Shown piece by piece: positions 63,702 to 64,000 of a stretch of DNA of 64,000 nucleotides. This DNA is from Mesorhizobium waimense. GTDB taxonomy: Bacteria; Pseudomonadota; Alphaproteobacteria; Rhizobiales; Rhizobiaceae. Both the position numbers and the translations under genes were made by a program. The notes under the pieces are model-generated. The model had not been told where the DNA came from. It saw only the letters and a list, made by a program, of their open reading frames with translations, and did not search any database. The stretch covers positions 29,639-93,638 of the forward strand of contig NZ_QZWZ01000026.1 in NCBI RefSeq assembly GCF_003601975.1. Direction: 5' to 3'. Within the stretch, counting starts at the first letter, position 1. Every line of letters starts with the position of its first letter.

Positions 63702-63874
63702 ATGTATACGCGCCATGCAGAAATCCGCTGCCAGCAGCGGGGGATCAAGCCGGAGGTCATCGACGCGATCCTCGCCTATGGGCGCCGCAAGCGGCGCTTT
63801 GGTGCCGACGTCTATTTCATGGACGGTAAGGCCAGATCTCGCGCCATGGCCGAGCTCGGGCGGAGCTATGCTAA
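63702..63874 (+). pseudogene. DUF4258-domain protein truncated by IS insertion
   Basis: From ATG 63702 (GGAGGGAGGAGAG upstream) the sequence YTRHAEIRCQQRGI and VIDAILAYGRRKRRFGAD, then MAELGRSYAKR, matches DUF4258, a small BrnT-like toxin fold. At 63875 the frame enters IS sequence, so the natural C-terminus is displaced. Intact proteins of the family have about 80-100 residues. Confidence 0.6.
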
Positions 63875-64000
63875 GAGGCCGTTTGGAAAATCGGAAAATT
63901 GGGATTTCGGCGGAGGCTGGTTTGTGATTCAAGCTGTGGATGTGGACCGAACAGAGCCGTGGCCGGATGGCCAAGATCGCCAAGAAGACCAAGCGCTACC
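63875..64000 (+). mobile_element. left end of an IS5-family-like element, cut by the window edge
   Basis: The IS begins at GAGGCCGTTTGGAAAATC directly after CTAA, a plausible target duplication. ATG 63940 opens MWTEQSRGRMAKIAKKTKRY, which resembles the start of IS5-family DDE transposases. Only about 126 bp are visible, so the family call is tentative. Confidence 0.55.

Overview
The window is GC-rich alphaproteobacterial DNA. The VirB/VirD4 conjugation genes, a Ros/MucR-type regulator, VirC1/VirC2-like genes and an alphaproteobacterial LexA box all point to Rhizobiales (Mesorhizobium/Rhizobium/Sinorhizobium-like). It looks like part of a conjugative plasmid or integrative conjugative element carrying much accessory DNA. 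I saw no rRNA, tRNA or CRISPR array. Broken genes are frequent (GMC oxidoreductase, Trk transporter, GNAT acetyltransferase, LigD-type ligase, SRAP protein, a zinc-ribbon protein, and a DUF4258 gene hit by an IS), as expected of an accessory region.

Layout. 1-5.8 kb: four overlapping genes for small-molecule or peptide modification (B12-type radical SAM enzyme cut by the window edge, NodU/CmcH carbamoyltransferase, cytochrome P450, TldD-like metallopeptidase). 5.8-14.7 kb: a serine recombinase with an inverted-repeat site, a DCC-family thiol oxidoreductase with a multi-pass membrane partner, a truncated GMC oxidoreductase, a secreted GDSL/RTX protein with a recent internal duplication, a Trk fragment and a hypothetical gene. 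14.8-19.7 kb: a 1261-residue protein of unknown function and a second serine recombinase. 20-27.2 kb: conjugation-accessory genes, with two paralogous small genes flanking an alpha/beta hydrolase plus membrane-HTH pair, then a TrbM-like protein and three tandem thermonuclease-fold secreted proteins. 27.3-40.3 kb: a complete virB1-virB11/virD4 mating-pair operon with an extra lytic transglycosylase between virB4 and virB5. 40.5-44.3 kb: a membrane protein, a HEPN-like protein, a GNAT relic, and a GHKL ATPase fused to a Shedu-like nuclease domain. 44.6-47.5 kb: decayed SOS/DNA-repair relics, a LexA box and a MucR-like regulator. 47.9-54.2 kb: small genes, MOBP relaxase, MobC-like protein, a recognisable oriT, VirC1/VirC2-like genes and an XRE regulator that could control transfer. 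54.2-63.6 kb: a DNA-processing module (YhaN/SbcC-like ATPase, YhaO/SbcD-like nuclease, WYL regulator, TM0106/Dna2-like nuclease-helicase) with a shared operator. Right edge: an IS5-type element inserted in a DUF4258 gene.

How it works together. The relaxase and MobC would process oriT at about 51.24 kb, VirD4 would couple the DNA to the VirB channel, and the VirC-like pair and XRE regulator would modulate the process. The two strongest candidates for undescribed systems are the WYL/YhaO/YhaN/TM0106 module, whose two transcription units share a TGACAG-N3-CTGTCA operator, and the GHKL-Shedu fusion behind a HEPN-like gene. Both are plausible anti-phage or anti-plasmid cargo. The four-gene tailoring cluster at the left edge is a third candidate. 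All functions are read from sequence motifs and family memory; no database search was run.
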